From an uncultured Lachnospiraceae bacterium (lineage in GTDB: Bacteria; Bacillota; Clostridia; Lachnospirales; Lachnospiraceae): 36,497 nt of DNA. Under the pieces are notes generated by a model. The model was not told the DNA's origin and did no database searches. It saw only the letters and a list, made by a program, of their open reading frames with translations. Location: NCBI GenBank assembly GCA_934320895.1, contig CAKRFY010000031.1:1-36497 (forward strand), in the 5' to 3' direction. Within the stretch, counting starts at the first letter, position 1. The number at the start of each line of letters is the position of its first letter. A program made the position numbers and the translations under genes. Of the stretch, positions 1-7,091 are shown in pieces.

Positions 1-69
1 TTCTGTGTAAGCATATGCTACATGAGCTGCGGCTGTATTACCATCCATTGACTGTTTAGCTCTAGCCAT
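1..69 (-). CDS. nifJ: Pyruvate:ferredoxin (flavodoxin) oxidoreductase, N-terminal fragment
   Basis: Only the first 23 codons are in the window; the rest lies beyond the left edge. They read MARAKQSMDGNTAAAHVAYA then YTE, the characteristic N-terminus of PFOR/NifJ, whose domain I begins with MDGN-AAAHVAYA. In the family the enzyme decarboxylates pyruvate to acetyl-CoA and CO2 and reduces ferredoxin, in the cytoplasm, using thiamine diphosphate and iron-sulfur clusters. The ATG (67-69 on the complement) is preceded by a strong AAGGAGG at 81-87, which fixes the start. A promoter candidate lies at 108-136. The call rests on 23 residues, but the motif is distinctive. Confidence 0.85.
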   Translation of the reverse strand, partial: MARAKQSMDGNTAAAHVAYAYTE

Positions 70-107
70 CTTTATAAATTCCTCCTTAATATTAAATTCT
101 TCTCATT

Positions 108-136
108 ATCTTAACACTAATGATAAAAAAAGTAAA
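108..136 (-). promoter_or_regulatory. Sigma-A-like promoter of nifJ
   Basis: On the minus strand, TTTACT (131-136), a 17-base spacer and TAAGAT (108-113). Transcription would start near 101, leaving a leader of about 30 bases with the ribosome binding site. Motif match only. Confidence 0.5.
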
Positions 137-164
137 GAATTGAAGTCAGATTTTTGAGGTAAAA

Positions 165-181
165 TGTCGAAATTTTGTCGG
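165..181. promoter_or_regulatory. Possible tandem Spo0A boxes
   Basis: TGTCGAA at 165-171 is an exact match to the 0A-box core, and a second TGTCGG lies 11 bases on (176-181), about one helical turn away in the same orientation. They sit about 30 bases upstream of the nifJ -35. Short motifs in AT-rich DNA arise by chance, so this is tentative. Confidence 0.3.
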
Positions 182-364
182 ATTTATTGTACGATTTCTA
201 TATGTTCGAGAGTTTGTTACAACTAACTTTATGCATTTTGACCATTATTTTACTTAATTTTACAATTTCTACATATTCATTTCTTTATTGATAATATTTC
301 CATATATGATCACTTATACTTTCAGTACCAGCTGTAAATATATTGCTATTATCAGCATCAATAC

Positions 365-393
365 TTGACTAATGCATAATTATTGCCTAAAAT
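365..393 (+). promoter_or_regulatory. Sigma-A-like promoter of the DAHP synthase gene
   Basis: TTGACT (365-370), 17-base spacer, TAAAAT (388-393). It predicts a start near 400 and a 74-base leader before the ATG at 474. This supports the downstream start rather than the longer open frame that begins inside the promoter. Confidence 0.6.
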
Positions 394-473
394 TAAATTT
401 TGTTGTGTATGTAAACATATATAACATATCAAATACTATTATTACGCCGAAAACGGCAGAATGGAGGAAAACA

Positions 474-1502
474 ATGGGCGTTACCTATGTTAAAGAAGTT
501 ATTTCACCAGAGGAGCTTTTAGAAAAATATCCTCTCCCTGAAGCTCACAAGAAATTAAAAGCAGAAAAAGATAAGGAGATTGCCAAAGTCTTTACAGGAG
601 AGTCCAATAAATTTTTGGTTATCGTTGGCCCTTGTTCTGCCGACAATGAGGATGCAGTATGTGATTACACATCACGACTTGCAAAAGTTCAGGATAAAGT
701 TGCAGACAAGATAATAATCATCCCTCGTATCTATACAAACAAGCCAAGAACAACAGGTGAAGGCTACAAAGGTATTGTACATCAGCCTGATCCTGAGAAA
801 GCACCTGATCTTCATGAGGGACTTATCGCAATGAGAAAAATGCATCTTCGCTCTATCGCAGAAACTCATCTTTTCTCAGCCGATGAAATGCTCTACCCTG
901 AAAACTGGCCTTATCTTTCAGATATATTATCATATGTTGCTGTCGGCGCACGTTCAGTCGAAGACCAGCAGCACAGACTTACAATAAGTGGTATAGACAT
1001 TCCTTGCGGCATGAAAAACCCTACAAGTGGTACATTAAGCATTATGCTCAATTCATGTATAGCTGCGCAGGGCAGTCACACATTTATGTATCGTGGCTGG
1101 GAAGTTAAATCTGATGGAAATCCTCTTGCTCATACAATATTAAGAGGTGCTGTAAATAAACACGACCAGTCACTTCCTAATTATCATTATGAAGACCTTA
1201 CATTATTAAATGAGATGTATCATAAACTCAACCTTAAAAATCCTGCATGTATCGTTGATGCTAACCATGCAAATTCAAACAAGTGCTACTATGAACAGCC
1301 TCGTATCGTATCTGAGGTTCTTCACAGCCGCAGTGTTTCAAAGGATATCGAAAAGCTTGTCAAGGGTGTTATGATTGAGAGTTATATCGAGCCTGGCAAC
1401 CAGAAGATCGGTGAGGGTGTATACGGTAAATCTATTACTGATCCTTGCCTTGGATGGGATGAAACTGAAAGACTTATCTATGAGATTGCAGACAGGATCT
1501 GA
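474..1502 (+). CDS. 3-deoxy-7-phosphoheptulonate (DAHP) synthase, class I AroFGH type
   Basis: Joins phosphoenolpyruvate and erythrose 4-phosphate, the first step of the shikimate pathway to aromatic amino acids; cytoplasmic. The 342-residue protein is close to the 350 residues of the E. coli enzymes. Family motifs are in order: GPCS at residues 52-55, KPRTTGEGYKG at 90-100, GARSVEDQQHR, GMKNPTSG, and DANHANSNK near the C-terminus with metal and phosphate ligands. The start at 474 has a good site (ATGGAGGAAAACA); the frame is open back to 372 but lacks a ribosome binding site there. No separate regulatory domain is visible, so feedback specificity (Phe, Tyr or Trp) cannot be read and I give no isozyme letter. 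It stands alone, followed by repeat copy 1 and a terminator. Confidence 0.93.
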   Translation: MGVTYVKEVISPEELLEKYPLPEAHKKLKAEKDKEIAKVFTGESNKFLVIVGPCSADNEDAVCDYTSRLAKVQDKVADKIIIIPRIYTNKPRTTGEGYKGIVHQPDPEKAPDLHEGLIAMRKMHLRSIAETHLFSADEMLYPENWPYLSDILSYVAVGARSVEDQQHRLTISGIDIPCGMKNPTSGTLSIMLNSCIAAQGSHTFMYRGWEVKSDGNPLAHTILRGAVNKHDQSLPNYHYEDLTLLNEMYHKLNLKNPACIVDANHANSNKCYYEQPRIVSEVLHSRSVSKDIEKLVKGVMIESYIEPGNQKIGEGVYGKSITDPCLGWDETERLIYEIADRI

Positions 1503-1541
1503 TCTTTATTGATATTCTCGACAAGTTTATCACTCCAAATT

Positions 1542-1591
1542 TCAAGTGGATATGAGCAATTCGCTCTTCTGCTTGCTTGATAGTGTTAAAA
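1542..1591 (+). repeat. Dispersed structured repeat, copy 1 (degenerate)
   Basis: A 39-base unit bounded by TCAAG (1542-1546) and CTTGA (1576-1580), continued by TAGTGTTAAAA. It shares its layout and the 11-base extension with copy 2 at 16426-16475 and is related to copy 3 at 26055. The inner hairpin AGTGGAT/ATTCGCT pairs over 7 bp only if two G-U pairs are allowed on the plus strand. It lies 40 bases after the DAHP synthase stop. Confidence 0.65.
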
Positions 1592-1638
1592 AATGGGATA
1601 TACAGTTATAAATTTTTATAGCTGTATATCCCATTTTT
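1588..1638. terminator. Bidirectional intrinsic terminator between the DAHP synthase gene and folA
   Basis: Near-perfect long hairpin with arms AAAATGGGATATACAG and CTGTATATCCCATTTT around an AT-rich loop, with an A-run before and a T-run after. It can serve both convergent genes. Confidence 0.85.
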
Positions 1639-1695
1639 GTAATACTGATTCATTTAATGTTGCTTCATTCATCTTATTAGTAAACATCCATAATA

Positions 1696-2184
1696 TCATT
1701 TACGCCTGTACTGGTAAAAATAATATTCAAGGTCATAATATGTCCACTCATCTGAATCATGAGTCATGATCCACTCATCTGACTTCTCAATATTCTCAAG
1801 ATACGCATCAGCTTCATAAGCATAATCAATCTTTGTTATATATGCATGATCACAGTATGGCATAAACTCTTTGTAAACTTTTTCTCCACCGATAACAAAA
1901 ATATCTTCATCATTATACTTTTTCAGTTCTTCAAGAGCCTCATCCATGCTATGAACTATTATAGCATTTCCATATGAATATTTTGTATCTGATGTAAGGA
2001 TCACATTTGTCCTGCCGCCAAGTGTAGTCCCTCCCGGAAGTGCTTCCATAGTCTTTCTTCCACCTATTACAACTTTCCCGTCAGTCAGTTCCTTGAAAAG
2101 TTTCTTATCTGAAGGAATAGATACAAGCAATTCTCCTTTATTTCCAATCGCCCAGTTTTTATCAACACATGCTATCAGATTCAT
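1696..2184 (-). CDS. folA: Dihydrofolate reductase
   Basis: Reduces dihydrofolate to tetrahydrofolate with NADPH; cytoplasmic. The 162-residue protein has the normal size. It opens MNLIACVDKNWAIG like other DHFRs; Asp26 in IPSDKKLF is the expected active-site acid; VVIGGRKTMEALP and IFVIGGEKVYKEF are the NADPH-binding segments. I take the ATG at 2184, which overlaps the hflX stop as ATGA. The alternative ATG at 2193 adds three residues and has its ribosome binding site too close. The overlap indicates translational coupling to hflX as the last gene of a minus-strand operon. It ends at the shared terminator. Confidence 0.94.
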   Translation of the reverse strand: MNLIACVDKNWAIGNKGELLVSIPSDKKLFKELTDGKVVIGGRKTMEALPGGTTLGGRTNVILTSDTKYSYGNAIIVHSMDEALEELKKYNDEDIFVIGGEKVYKEFMPYCDHAYITKIDYAYEADAYLENIEKSDEWIMTHDSDEWTYYDLEYYFYQYRRK

Positions 2185-3464
2185 ACTTCCCATCTCTCCT
2201 TCTTCTTTTTCTCCTCAACAAAAAGGTACATATATTCTTTCGGTATAAGTGCCTTTATATAAATCCCATCATTTCTATAATCTTCTTCTATAACCTGACC
2301 ATATTTTCTTACATTTGCTACTGCTCCGGCTTCATCATAACCAAATACCTTTTCAAGAAGCTTTTTTCCCTCTGCTATAACTTCACTTATTACAGTCAGC
2401 ATCTGCTCTATGCCTTCTCCTGTCTTTGCAGATATTTTAACTGTTCTGTCTGCTAAAAGATCTTTTAATGTTTCTTCTTTTTCACATATATCAATCTTAT
2501 TAAATGCCGTTATAACTTTTTTGTCACCCACTTCAAGTTTCTTAAGAGTCTCATAAACAGTATACATCTGTGCGTCCATGTCTTCATTTGAACAGTCTAC
2601 AACATGAAGAATGATATCCGCATACTTTGCTTCCTCCAGTGTACTCCTAAATGCCTGAATAAGGTGATGTGGAAGTTTTCTTATAAATCCGACAGTATCA
2701 GTAAACAAAATCTCCTCACCATTTTCTCTTACAAGTTTTCTTGTTGTCGGATCAAGCGTTGCAAAAAGCTTGTCTTCGGATAACACACCTGCACCCGTAA
2801 GATGATTTAAAAGAGTTGATTTTCCTGCATTTGTATATCCGACAATAGCTACAACAGGTATTGGATTTTCCTGTCTTTTTTTTCTCGTAAGCTCTCTTGT
2901 TCTTTTTACCTGCTCAAGTTCTTTTCTTACCTGCGTTATCCTTTCTTTTATAAGTCGTCTGTCCATCTCAAGTTTCTGTTCTCCTGGACCTCTTGTGCCG
3001 ATTCCGCCACCAAGTCTTGAAAGTTCGCTTCGTCCTCCGATAAGATGCGATGCTCTATATCTTAACTGTGCAAGTTCTACCTGAAGTTTTCCTTCACTTG
3101 TCGAAGCTCTTTTTGCAAATATATCAAGGATCATTACCGTTCTGTCAACCACTTTAACATCTAACATGTCAGAAAGATTATTAAATTGTGCCGGCGTAAG
3201 TTCATCATCGCATACAACTGTATCTGCATTGTATTTCATGACAAGCTCTCTTACCTCTTCAATCTTTCCTTTACCTATATATGTCCCCGGATGGATTTTT
3301 TCTCTGTTCTGAATAACCTTGGCAACTGTCTCAACACCGGCCGTCTGCCCAAGTTCGATAAGCTCATCTAATGATTTATCAGTATCGTCATTCTCAGATG
3401 TAGCAACACCAACTACAATTATCTTTTCCTTTTGCTCTGATGTATCATACAATTTTTCTTCCAC
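2181..3464 (-). CDS. hflX: GTPase HflX
   Basis: Ribosome-associated GTPase; in characterised members it splits stalled or stress-damaged 70S ribosomes. The 427-residue protein has the family N-terminal domain with the glycine-rich stretch SRLGGGIGTRGPGEQKLE (about 149-166), a coiled linker, then the G domain: G1 GYTNAGKS at 209-216, G2 ATLDPTTR, G3 DTVGF, G4 NKID and G5 SAKTGEG. A C-terminal domain follows and ends in a lysine-rich tail. The start is GTG with GGAGGAAG seven bases upstream. It lies 27 bases after the TPR lipoprotein gene and overlaps folA, so the three are probably one transcript. No residue looks missing. Confidence 0.95.
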   Translation of the reverse strand: MEEKLYDTSEQKEKIIVVGVATSENDDTDKSLDELIELGQTAGVETVAKVIQNREKIHPGTYIGKGKIEEVRELVMKYNADTVVCDDELTPAQFNNLSDMLDVKVVDRTVMILDIFAKRASTSEGKLQVELAQLRYRASHLIGGRSELSRLGGGIGTRGPGEQKLEMDRRLIKERITQVRKELEQVKRTRELTRKKRQENPIPVVAIVGYTNAGKSTLLNHLTGAGVLSEDKLFATLDPTTRKLVRENGEEILFTDTVGFIRKLPHHLIQAFRSTLEEAKYADIILHVVDCSNEDMDAQMYTVYETLKKLEVGDKKVITAFNKIDICEKEETLKDLLADRTVKISAKTGEGIEQMLTVISEVIAEGKKLLEKVFGYDEAGAVANVRKYGQVIEEDYRNDGIYIKALIPKEYMYLFVEEKKKKERWEV

Positions 3465-3491
3465 TATTCTTCCTCCAGCTATATGTTATTA

Positions 3492-4667
3492 TCATATCCT
3501 TGTTTTGATAAATGATAATTCTCTTCTCATACTTTTGTCATCAGGATATGACTTGACATATTTTTTAGCAGCATTTAGTGCCTTTTTATACTGTCCCATT
3601 TTTTCATATATTATAACACTATTTTTTAATAATGATCTCTCTGCCGTAGTAGTGCCAAAAGCCAATCCCTTATTTACATAGTTTAATGCCTGCTCATAAT
3701 CCTGCACTTCGATAAGACAGTTAGAAATCTGGATATATGCATCAGGATTTTTTGCTGAATTTTCATTTGAGATATATTCTTTAAACTGCTTTTTTGCCGA
3801 ATTATAATCCGACTTAGCCACATATGTCAGTCCTGTATAATAAAGTGCCTCATCTGATCCGTCTTTCACAGCCTTCTTAAAAGCACTTAATGCATTATCA
3901 TACTCTTCAAGATAGTAATATGCCTTTCCTGAGGCAATATCATGCTTCTTATCATCACTATCCATATCAATCAGTTTATTTAATATATTTACTGCTGCCT
4001 CTTTATCTCCCTGAAGATTGTAAACATTGTACAATCCAAAATATGCGTCATCACATTCTTCATCTATGTCCATTGCCTTTGTATAATCCTTTGCTGCCGC
4101 ATCATAATCTTTCATCTTTGTATATAGTGATGCACGCGAAGTATAGGCTTTTGTATTTTTTTTATCTGCTTTTATAATATCTGCATAGACCTTTTGTGCA
4201 TTATCATAATCACCATTTGCCTGATATGATGCCGCCAGTAAAAATCTGATCTTTTCATTAAGATTGTCAACCTGTTTTATCTCTAATGCCTTATTACAGT
4301 TCTCGATAGCTTTATCATACTTAGCAAGTCCATAATCCGATATCGCATTTCCATAGTAAAGCTGCTTGTTGTTAGTATTTGAAATCGTATTTTCAGATTC
4401 CTGAAATGCATGTGAAAACTCATCAACAGCCTCCTCATATCTGCCTAAATAATTATAAGCCATTCCTGCACCAATATAATATTCCGCTTTATCAGCATTC
4501 TCATTTATTGCAGCATCAAAACATTTAAGTGCCTTAGAGTAATCCTCACTTTTTATATACTCCATTCCTTCATTATACGACTTGTCAGCCTTCCCACATC
4601 CCCCGAGGAGAATTGATGCACCACATATGATAGCGGCTGATCTTAATATATATTTTTTATCTCTCAT
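3492..4667 (-). CDS. TPR-repeat lipoprotein
   Basis: Predicted membrane-anchored lipoprotein of 391 residues. The N-terminus has basic residues, a hydrophobic stretch and the lipobox LLGGC, which predicts signal peptidase II cleavage before the Cys. The rest is a long run of tetratricopeptide repeats of about 34 residues, with recurring patterns such as AEYYIGAGMAYNYLGRYEEA and AKYDKAIENCNKALEI. TPR arrays are protein-binding scaffolds; no catalytic domain is visible and the partner is unknown. It is the first gene of the likely TPR-hflX-folA unit and follows the response regulator gene after a hairpin. The ribosome binding site (AGAGGA) is rather far from the ATG, so expression may be modest. 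Confidence 0.85.
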   Translation of the reverse strand: MRDKKYILRSAAIICGASILLGGCGKADKSYNEGMEYIKSEDYSKALKCFDAAINENADKAEYYIGAGMAYNYLGRYEEAVDEFSHAFQESENTISNTNNKQLYYGNAISDYGLAKYDKAIENCNKALEIKQVDNLNEKIRFLLAASYQANGDYDNAQKVYADIIKADKKNTKAYTSRASLYTKMKDYDAAAKDYTKAMDIDEECDDAYFGLYNVYNLQGDKEAAVNILNKLIDMDSDDKKHDIASGKAYYYLEEYDNALSAFKKAVKDGSDEALYYTGLTYVAKSDYNSAKKQFKEYISNENSAKNPDAYIQISNCLIEVQDYEQALNYVNKGLAFGTTTAERSLLKNSVIIYEKMGQYKKALNAAKKYVKSYPDDKSMRRELSFIKTRI

Positions 4668-4697
4668 ATAAAATAATTTCCTCTTTTCATTGTTAAA

Positions 4698-4725
4698 GCA
4701 GACTATACACTAATATACAGTCTGC
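4698..4725 (-). terminator. Hairpin after the LytTR regulator gene, probable weak terminator
   Basis: GCAGACT/AGTCTGC arms extend to 11 bp on the minus strand with G-U pairs that are absent on the plus strand, so the RNA read from the regulator gene forms it. Only TTTAAC follows, so termination may be partial and the TPR-hflX-folA genes could be reached by read-through. Confidence 0.5.
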
Positions 4726-4737
4726 CTCTGATCTTAA

Positions 4738-5463
4738 TTATTGCTGTTTTAATGAATCTTTTAAGAAGTCCTCATATTTTTTTACTATGAGTTTTCTTCC
4801 ACTTTTTCTGATAGGTATCATCTTATCATTTATCATTATGAAATCTGAATCAACAAGTCCCGCAACGTACTGCATATTGACAAGATAACTCTGATGGCAT
4901 CTAAGAAATCTTTCATCTGATAATTCCTCTTCAAAAGCATCAAGCTTATTATAAACTTTTACGGCACCCTGAGTTGTCGTATATATATATACAACCTTAT
5001 TATCTGACTCCATATTTATTATGTCCTTGTATGGTATAATAAGCGATTTTCTTTTCGATTTGACTTCGATAAAATTCTGATTTTTCTGTGGATGCTTTTG
5101 AACATAATAATCAATAACAGCACCTATCCTTCCAGGTTCATATGGTTTTAACAAATATCCCATAGCGTGTACATCATATGCAGCTATAGCAAAATCACTG
5201 CTTGACGTACAATATACGATTTCAACATTCCCATCCATCTGACGTATCAGCCTACCTGTTTCGATGCCATCTATCTCATTCATCATCACATCAAGAAAAA
5301 TAAGATCATACGGATGATTTTTATAACCTGCAACAAGTTCTTCACCATTCAAATAGGGAATTATCTCATATTCCAGCCCTCTGTCTGTCATAAGTAATCC
5401 TATAATTTCCTCTAACATGCTTCTATCAATTTCACTATCTTCACATACTGCCACTTTTATCAT
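4738..5463 (-). CDS. LytTR-family response regulator (AgrA/LytR type)
   Basis: Two-component response regulator of 241 residues. The receiver domain (about 1-120) has the acidic pair E8/D9, phospho-acceptor Asp58 in YDLIFLDVMM, and the late KP pair in GYLLKPYEP. The C-terminal LytTR DNA-binding domain (about 140-238) has IPYKDIINMES and RFLRCHQSYLVN. I chose the ATG at 5463 because it has AGGAG at good spacing and directly opens the receiver fold, and because a promoter at 5500-5528 lies inside the longer open frame. No histidine kinase is in the window, so it is an orphan here and its signal and targets are unknown. Confidence 0.9.
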   Translation of the reverse strand: MIKVAVCEDSEIDRSMLEEIIGLLMTDRGLEYEIIPYLNGEELVAGYKNHPYDLIFLDVMMNEIDGIETGRLIRQMDGNVEIVYCTSSSDFAIAAYDVHAMGYLLKPYEPGRIGAVIDYYVQKHPQKNQNFIEVKSKRKSLIIPYKDIINMESDNKVVYIYTTTQGAVKVYNKLDAFEEELSDERFLRCHQSYLVNMQYVAGLVDSDFIMINDKMIPIRKSGRKLIVKKYEDFLKDSLKQQ

Positions 5464-5499
5464 AGATATAATCTCCTCACAAACTTCACATCTAACTAT

Positions 5500-5528
5500 A
5501 GAATACAAAAAATAACTAACTTGGTCAA
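5500..5528 (-). promoter_or_regulatory. Sigma-A-like promoter of the LytTR regulator gene
   Basis: TTGACC (523-528 of 5xxx), 17-base spacer, TATTCT (5500-5505) on the minus strand; predicted start near 5493 with a leader of about 30 bases. Confidence 0.6.
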
Positions 5529-5601
5529 GCATTTTTACATATTTCGCCATTAAAAAGACCAAAATCGCATTTATTCTTGCTACATACTTTTACAAACACA
5601 A

Positions 5602-5630
5602 GTTACAACAATACTTATTCTGCATATATT
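5602..5630 (+). promoter_or_regulatory. Promoter of dpaAB, possibly sigma-K type
   Basis: CATATATT at 5623-5630 fits the sigma-K -10 pattern CATANNNT, with GTTACA at 5602-5607 in the -35 zone. The same bases also read as a weak sigma-A promoter (TTACAA, 16 bases, TATATT). Mother-cell expression is expected for dipicolinate synthase, so I favour sigma-K, but the motif alone does not decide. Confidence 0.4.
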
Positions 5631-5647
5631 GTAGTATTCTTAAATTT

Positions 5648-6490
5648 ATGTGGGTGGTAGCATTGAATATTTTTAATGACAGAATATATATTTTCGGAGA
5701 TGATGACAGACAGCGTGCCCTCTTTTCACTTTTTCTTGAAAAAGGATTTAATACTGCCATTTCATCAAATTGTTTTTCTAATGAAAATAAAAAAATCAGA
5801 TACTCACATTATTTTAATGAAAACAGATCTTTTTTGGGAACGGATTTTCTTATCTTTCCAATTCCTGTAAAAAAAGAGATGATTGACAATATATTTCCGT
5901 TTGCACACAAAAACAATTATATTATCGGAGGCCTTTTTGATAAAGAACTTATAAATTTCTGCAAGGATTCTGGCATAAATTATTATGATCTGTACCATTC
6001 AAAAACTTTCGTAACAAACAATGCCTGTATAACAGCAGAAGGTGCAGTCTGTAATGCAATGCAGTCTTCTAAGATAACGATCTTAGGAAGCAGATGTCTG
6101 GTGATAGGCTATGGAAACTGCGGCAAAAAGATATGTGGACTTCTAAAATATATGAAAGCTGATATATCCGTAGTGGAAAATAATATATGCACAAAATGTC
6201 ATAATGTATCCTTTTACAATAGCATAACTGATGTAAGATCAGTTCATGATTTTGATTTTATATTTAACACTGCACCATCCGTAGTACTTAAACAAAATAT
6301 CCTGGAAAAACTAAGCAAAAATGTCACTATAATAGATATCGCCTCCGCACCCGGCGGCACCGACTTTGATTATTGTAAAAAGCATGATATAACAGCAAAA
6401 CTCTGCCCAGGTATTCCGGGAATTTATGCACCAAAATCCGCTGCTCACATTATATTTAATGAAATTGTAAACCTAAAAAGGGAGGGGTAA
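5648..6490 (+). CDS. dpaA: Dipicolinate synthase subunit A
   Basis: With DpaB it makes dipicolinic acid from the lysine-pathway intermediate in the mother cell; dipicolinate is loaded into the spore core with calcium. The 280-residue protein has the SpoVFA pattern: an N-terminal domain, TAEGAVCNAMQ in the middle, a dinucleotide-binding fold with VIGYGNCGKKICGLL, and the closing PGIPGIYAPKSAAHII. The ATG at 5648 has no ribosome binding site; an in-frame TTG at 5663 follows GGGTGG at usable spacing and may be the real start. dpaB follows after two bases. The pair is isolated here, unlike B. subtilis where it sits with the lysine genes asd-dapG-dapA. It implies a sporulating organism. Confidence 0.88.
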   Translation: MWVVALNIFNDRIYIFGDDDRQRALFSLFLEKGFNTAISSNCFSNENKKIRYSHYFNENRSFLGTDFLIFPIPVKKEMIDNIFPFAHKNNYIIGGLFDKELINFCKDSGINYYDLYHSKTFVTNNACITAEGAVCNAMQSSKITILGSRCLVIGYGNCGKKICGLLKYMKADISVVENNICTKCHNVSFYNSITDVRSVHDFDFIFNTAPSVVLKQNILEKLSKNVTIIDIASAPGGTDFDYCKKHDITAKLCPGIPGIYAPKSAAHIIFNEIVNLKREG

Positions 6491-6492
6491 CC

Positions 6493-7083
6493 TTGAAAAA
6501 TAATCCACAAAAAAACAAAATAGGTTTTGCTATAACCGGCTCATTTTGTACACACAGTAAAATAAAAAAAGTAATAAAATCTCTAAATGAAAGCGAATAT
6601 GAGATTTTTCCGATAGTTTCATTTAATACAGCAACTATGGACAGTCGTTTTGGTAACTGCAATGATTTTTTAAAAGAGCTAGAAGAAATAACCGGAAAAA
6701 AGAATATTAAAACAATACAGTCTGCTGAAACTATAGGGCCTGGAAATTTTATTGATGCACTTGTCATAGCCCCTTGCACCGGAAACACTCTTGCAAAACT
6801 TGCAAATGGCATAACTGACTCCCCTGTTCTTATGGCAGCAAAAGCACACCTTAGAAATGAAAAACCACTTATCATAGCCGTTTCTACCAATGATGCAATG
6901 GGACTTAACTTTCAAAATATTGGAAAACTCTACAATGTAAAAAACATTTATTTTGTACCGTTTTTTCAGGATAATCCTGAAAAAAAGCCATGTTCACTTA
7001 TCGCTAAATTTGAACTTATTGACAAAACAATAGAAGCTGCCTTAAAAGGAGGACAGCTTCAACCAGTTTTATACGAAAAATAA
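6493..7083 (+). CDS. dpaB: Dipicolinate synthase subunit B
   Basis: Flavoprotein-like partner of DpaA (SpoVFB), 196 residues. It shows the opening fold IGFAITGSFCTHSKI, the central IAPCTGNTLAKLANGITDSPVLMAAKAHLRN typical of the flavoprotein family (split here as IAPCTGNTLAKLANG then ITDSPVLMAAKAHLRN), and a late AVSTNDAMG segment. The start is TTG at 6493 with a strong GGAGGGG just upstream that overlaps the end of dpaA, so the two are translationally linked. The stop is only eight bases from the stop of the convergent asnB and no terminator is visible between them, so the transcripts may overlap. Confidence 0.88.
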   Translation: MKNNPQKNKIGFAITGSFCTHSKIKKVIKSLNESEYEIFPIVSFNTATMDSRFGNCNDFLKELEEITGKKNIKTIQSAETIGPGNFIDALVIAPCTGNTLAKLANGITDSPVLMAAKAHLRNEKPLIIAVSTNDAMGLNFQNIGKLYNVKNIYFVPFFQDNPEKKPCSLIAKFELIDKTIEAALKGGQLQPVLYEK

Positions 7084-7091
7084 CCTGTTTG

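Larger units (their letters stand above)
70..473. other. Divergent intergenic region between nifJ and the DAHP synthase gene
   Basis: About 400 bases with no credible coding region. It is very AT-rich and holds a nifJ promoter candidate (108-136, minus), a pair of Spo0A-box-like sites (165-181), and a promoter candidate for the DAHP synthase (365-393, plus). An open frame running from 372 into the synthase gene has no ribosome binding site and starts at the promoter, so I treat it as untranslated leader. I see no T-box or Trp-type leader peptide. Confidence 0.6.

Noticed and set aside
372..473. 34-residue N-terminal extension of the DAHP synthase
   Set aside because: No ribosome binding site at 372, it starts inside the promoter candidate at 365-393, and the family begins near the ATG at 474, which has GGAGG.
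2169..4177. Plus-strand open frames opposite hflX and the TPR gene
   Set aside because: Shadows of real minus-strand genes, with no plausible start signals.
5464..5562. 33-residue N-terminal extension of the LytTR regulator
   Set aside because: The extension contains a good promoter (5500-5528) and the receiver domain begins at the ATG at 5463 with AGGAG before it.
6456..6890. Minus-strand open frame opposite dpaB
   Set aside because: No family match and it lies against the well-recognised dpaB.
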